Shown in pieces: positions 60,092 through 64,000 of a DNA stretch of 64,000 nucleotides. Position 1 is the first letter of the stretch, and each line of letters starts with the position of its first letter. Source of the stretch: Arenicola marina (Eukaryota; Annelida; Polychaeta; Arenicolidae); the NCBI GenBank assembly GCA_964019135.1, contig OZ025256.1, positions 20,157,911-20,221,910 of the forward strand, given 5' to 3'. A model generated the notes under the pieces. The model did not search any database, was not told the DNA's origin, and saw only the letters and a program-made list of their open reading frames with translations. Made by a program: the position numbers and the translations under genes.

Positions 60092-63000
60092 ATTTGAGAT
60101 ATCCCGAGGGAAGCTCTTGGGATATCTTCATGGAAGCTATTTGGAGATCATGCGGGGAGTTGCTGGGATATCACGCGGGGAGCTTTTGAGATATCATACC
60201 GGAAGCTAGGGGAGCTATTGAGATATCATTCTGTAAGCTAGTGGAGCTATTGAGATATCATTCCGTAAGCTAGTGGAGCTATTGAGATATCATTCCGTAA
60301 GCTAGTGGAGCTATTGAGATATCATTCCGTATACTAGTGGAGTTATTGAGATATCATTCCGTAAGCTAGTGGAGCTTTGAGATATCATTCCGTAAGCTAG
60401 TGGAGTTATTGAGATATCATTCCGTAAGCTAGTGGAGTTATTGAGATATCATTCCGTAAGCTAGTGGAGTTATTGAGATATCATTCCGTAAGCTAGTGAA
60501 GTTATTGAGATATCATTCCGTAAGCTAGTGGAGTTTTTGAGATATCATTCCGTACGCTAGTGGAGCTATTGAGATATCATTTCGTAAGCTAGTGGAGCTA
60601 TTGAGATATCATTCCGTAAGCTAGTGGAGCTATTGAGATATCATTCCGTAAGCTAGTGGAGTTATTGAGATATCATTCCGTAAGCTAGTGGAGTTATTGA
60701 GATATCATTCCGTAAGCTAGTGGAGCTGTTGAGATATCATTCCGTAAGCTAGTGGAGCTATTGAGATATCATTCCGTAAGCTAGTGGAGTTATTGAGATA
60801 TCATCCCGGAAGCTAGTGGAGCTATTGAGATATCATTCCGTAAGCTAGTGGAGTTATTGAGATATCATTCCGTAAGCTAGTGGAGCTATTGAGATATCAT
60901 TCCGTAAGCTAGTGGAGTTATTGAGATATCATTCCGTAAGCTAGTGGATCTATTGAGATATCATTCCGTAAGCTAGTGGAGTTATTGAGATATCATTTCG
61001 TAAGCTAGTGGAGCTATTGAGATATCATTCCGTAAGCTAGTGGAGCTTTGAGATATCATTCCGTAAGCTAGTGGAGTTATTGAGATATCATTCCGTAAGC
61101 TAGTGGAGTTATTGAGATATCATTCCGTAAGCTAGTGGAGCTATTGAGATATCATTCCGTAAGCTAGTGGAGTTATTGAGATATCATTCCGTAAGCTAGT
61201 GGAGCTATTGAGATATCATCCCGTAAGCTAGTGGAGCTATTGAGATATCATTCCGTAAGCTAGTGGAGTTATTGAGATATCATTCCGTAAGCTAGTGGGG
61301 CTATTGAGATATCATTCCGTAAGCTAGTGGAGTTATTGAGATATCATTCCGTAAGCTAGTGGAGCTATTGAGATATCATTCCGTAAGCTAGTGGAGTTAT
61401 TGAGATATCATTCCGTAAGCTAGTGGAGTTATTGAGATATCATTCCGTAAGCTAGTGGAGTTATTGAGATATCATTCCGTAAGCTAGTGGAGCTATTGAG
61501 ATATCATTCCGTAAGCTAGTGGAGCTATTGAGATATCATCCCGGAAGCTAGTGGAGCTATTGAGATATCATTCCGTAAGCTAGTGGAGCTATTGAGATAT
61601 CATTCCTTAAGCTAGTGGAGTTATTGAGCTATCATTCCGTAAGCTAGTGGAGCTATTGAGATATCATTCGGTAAGCTTGTGGAGTTATTGAGATATCATT
61701 CCGTAAGCTAGTGGAGCTATTGAGATATCATTCCGTAAGCTAGTGGAGCTATTGAGCTATCATTCCGTAAGCTAGTGGAGCTATTGAGATATCATTCCGT
61801 AAGCTAGTGGAGCTATTGAGATATCATTCCGTAAGCTAGTGGAGTTATTGAGATATCATTCCGTAAGCTAGTGGAGTTATTGAGATATCATTCCGTAAGC
61901 TAGTGGAGCTATTGAGAAATCATTCCGTAAGCTAGTGGAGCTATTGAGATATCATTCCGTAAGCTAGTGGAGCTATTGAGATATCATTCCGTAAGCTAGT
62001 GGAGCTATTGAGATATCATCCCGGAAGCTAGTGGAGTTATTGAGATATCATCCCGGAAGCTAGTGGAGTTATTGAGATATCATTCCGTAAGCTAGTGGAG
62101 CTATTGAGATATCATTCCGTAAGCTAGTGGAGCTATTGAGATATTATTCCGTAAGCTAGTGGAGTTATTGAGATATCATTCCGTAAGCTAGTGGAGTTAT
62201 TGAGATATCATTCCGTAAGCTAGTGGAGTTAATGAGATATCATTCCGTAAGCTAGTGGAGTTATTGAGATATCATTCCGTAATCTAGTGGAGCTATTGAG
62301 ATATCATCCCTGAAGTTAGTGGAGCTATTGAGATATCATTCCGTAAGCTAGTGGAGTTATTGAGATATCATTCCGTAAGCTAGTGGAGCTGTTGAGATAT
62401 AATTCCGTAAGCTAGTGGAGTTATTGAGATATCATTCCGTAAGCTAGTGGAGTTATTGAGATGTCATTCCGTAAGCTAGTGGAGTTATTGAGATATCATT
62501 CCGTAAGCTAGTGGAGTTATTGAGATATCATTCCGTAAGCTAGTTGAGTTATTGAGATATCATTCCGTAAGCTAGTGGAGTTATTGAGATATCATTCCGT
62601 AAGCTAGTGGAGTTATTGAGATATCATTCCGTAAGCTAGTGGAGTTATTGAGATATCATTCCGTAAGCTAGTGGAGCTATTGAGATATCATTCCGTAAGC
62701 TAGTGGAGTTATTGAGATATCATTCCGTAAGCTAGTGGAGTTATTGAGATATCATTCCGTAAGCTAGTGGAGTTATTGAGATATCATTCCGTAAGCTAGT
62801 GGAGTTATTGAGATATCATTCCGTAAGCTGGTGGAGTTATTGAGATATCATTCCGTAAGCTAGTGGAGTTATTGAGATATCATCCCATAAGCTAGTGGAG
62901 TTATTGAGATAACATTCCGTAAGCTAATGGAGTTATTGAGATATCATTCCGTAAGCTAGTGGAGTTATTGAGATATCATTCCGTAAGCTAGTGGAGTTAT

Positions 63001-63655
63001 TGAGATATCATTCCGTAAGCTAGTGGAGCTATTGAGATATCATTCCGTAAGCTAGTGGAGTTATTGAGATATCATTCCGTAAGCTAGTGGAGTTATTGAG
63101 ATATCATTCCGTAAGCTAGTGGAGTTATTGAGATATCATTCCGTAAGCTGGTGGAGTTATTGAGATATCATTCCGTAAGCTAGTGGAGTTATTGAGATAT
63201 CATCCCGGAAGCTAGTGGAGTTATTGAGATATCATTCCGTAAGCTAGTGGAGTTATTGAGATATTATTCCGGAAGCTAGTGGAGTTATTGAGATATCATT
63301 CCGTAAGCTAGTGGAGCTATTGAGATATCATCCCGGAAGCTAGTGGAGCTATTGAAATATCGTTCCGTTAGTTAGTGGAGTTATTGAGATATCATTCCGT
63401 AAGCTGGTGGAGCTATTGAGATATCATTCCGTAAGCTAGTGGAGCTATTGAGATATTCCGTAAGCTAGTGGAGCTATTGAGATATCATTCCGTAAGCTAG
63501 TGGAGCTTTTGGAATATCATTCCGTAAGCTAGTGGAGTTATTGAGATATCATTCCGTAAGCTAGTGGAGCTATTGAGATATCATTCCGTAAGCTAGTGGA
63601 GCTTTTGGAATATCATTCCGTAAGCTAGTGGAGCTAATGGAATATCATGTCGGAT
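60092..63655. repeat. 32-bp minisatellite, about 111 copies
   Basis: Unit GAG(C/T)TATTGAGATATCATTC(CGTAAGCTAGTG). The left 100-150 bases are diverged (60092-60210) and the right edge shows a TTTTGGAATATC variant. The main variation is GAGCTATT against GAGTTATT, with occasional CCCGGAAG units; runs of one type suggest local unit spreading. Each unit has an EcoRV word GATATC and a TAGTGGAGCTA direct word. No stable open frames because the unit is not a multiple of three. Confidence 0.97.
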
Positions 63656-63659
63656 ATCA

Positions 63660-64000
63660 TGAAATGGGACGTGGTCACCGGATCAATGGCCCCGTCACTA
63701 TGTATTGTCGATGAAAAAAAGGGGAAAGATTGCAAGTTTCCACTTTGAGATGCTGCAAAGGGTGATCGCGACTAATGTCTATTTGAAAAACAGTAAGGTG
63801 AGACGAGATCGGCCAACAGACCTCACTAACAACATTAATACAATCCCTCTTAGAACTTGATACTCTAAATCAATGTCAGGATCATCAATGTATACAGAAA
63901 AACGTATCACATTTTATAGCATGACAAATCACCCACATCTGTCACATGTCTATTAACATAGCGCCTGATGTCAGTCGTATTATGGCTTCTGTGGAGTGTT
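63660..64000. repeat. dispersed repeat copy 2 (continues past the window)
   Basis: Starts at GAAATGGGACGTGGTCACCG immediately after the 32-bp array and matches 47493-47850 to the window end, with small differences such as AAAAAAAGGGG against AAAAAAATGGG and loss of about ten bases near 63825. Confidence 0.9.

Overview
The window is non-coding-rich genomic DNA from a multicellular animal. Its genes are split by GT-AG introns, it carries tRNA-derived SINEs and poly-G/poly-C-bearing terminal-repeat elements, and about half of it is minisatellite or macrosatellite. The gene types (an ionotropic glutamate-receptor-like protein, an Rv2258c-like methyltransferase, a THAP-domain fragment) and the repeat style suggest a marine invertebrate such as an amphioxus, hemichordate or spiralian. 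The species cannot be fixed from sequence alone. A 200-N assembly gap lies at 31368-31567.

Layout. 1-1.2 kb: a 10-bp minisatellite and a pyrimidine tract. 1.6-22.6 kb: a 21-kb macrosatellite with two monomer types, long L (about 3.84 kb) and short S (about 2.4-2.5 kb), in the order L-L-S-L-S-S-S; the inner L+S pair is a near-identical 6.33-kb higher-order repeat. 25.3-27.4 kb: the last two exons of an ionotropic glutamate receptor homologue whose second exon runs directly from ligand-binding lobe S1 into S2, with no pore (M1-M3) between them. Its intron holds tandem copies of its own splice donor, a 31-bp array with nine perfect EGR-type sites, and a SINE. 28-41.5 kb: G/C-run mobile elements, the gap, and minisatellites with units of 21, 16, 8, 31 and 27 bp. 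41.6-42.9 kb: an unrecognised single-pass membrane protein. 43-47 kb: another SINE and purine/pyrimidine tracts. 48.14-51.2 kb: a 3-kb AT-rich element bounded by about 200-bp terminal inverted repeats. 53.66-59.54 kb: a complete four-exon, 351-residue methyltransferase-like gene lacking the SAM-binding glycine loop, with a THAP pseudogene fragment and a dispersed repeat in its first intron. 60.1-63.66 kb: about 111 copies of a 32-bp minisatellite, followed by a second copy of a 350-bp segment also found at 47.5 kb.

All recognised genes lie on the plus strand and look independent; nothing suggests a shared pathway. The iGluR intron and methyltransferase intron 1 share a dispersed repeat family, so one copy (no SINE, one 31-bp unit) serves as a natural empty-site reference for the other (SINE inserted, nine units). 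The most noteworthy item is the pore-less, two-lobed glutamate-receptor-like ligand-binding protein.
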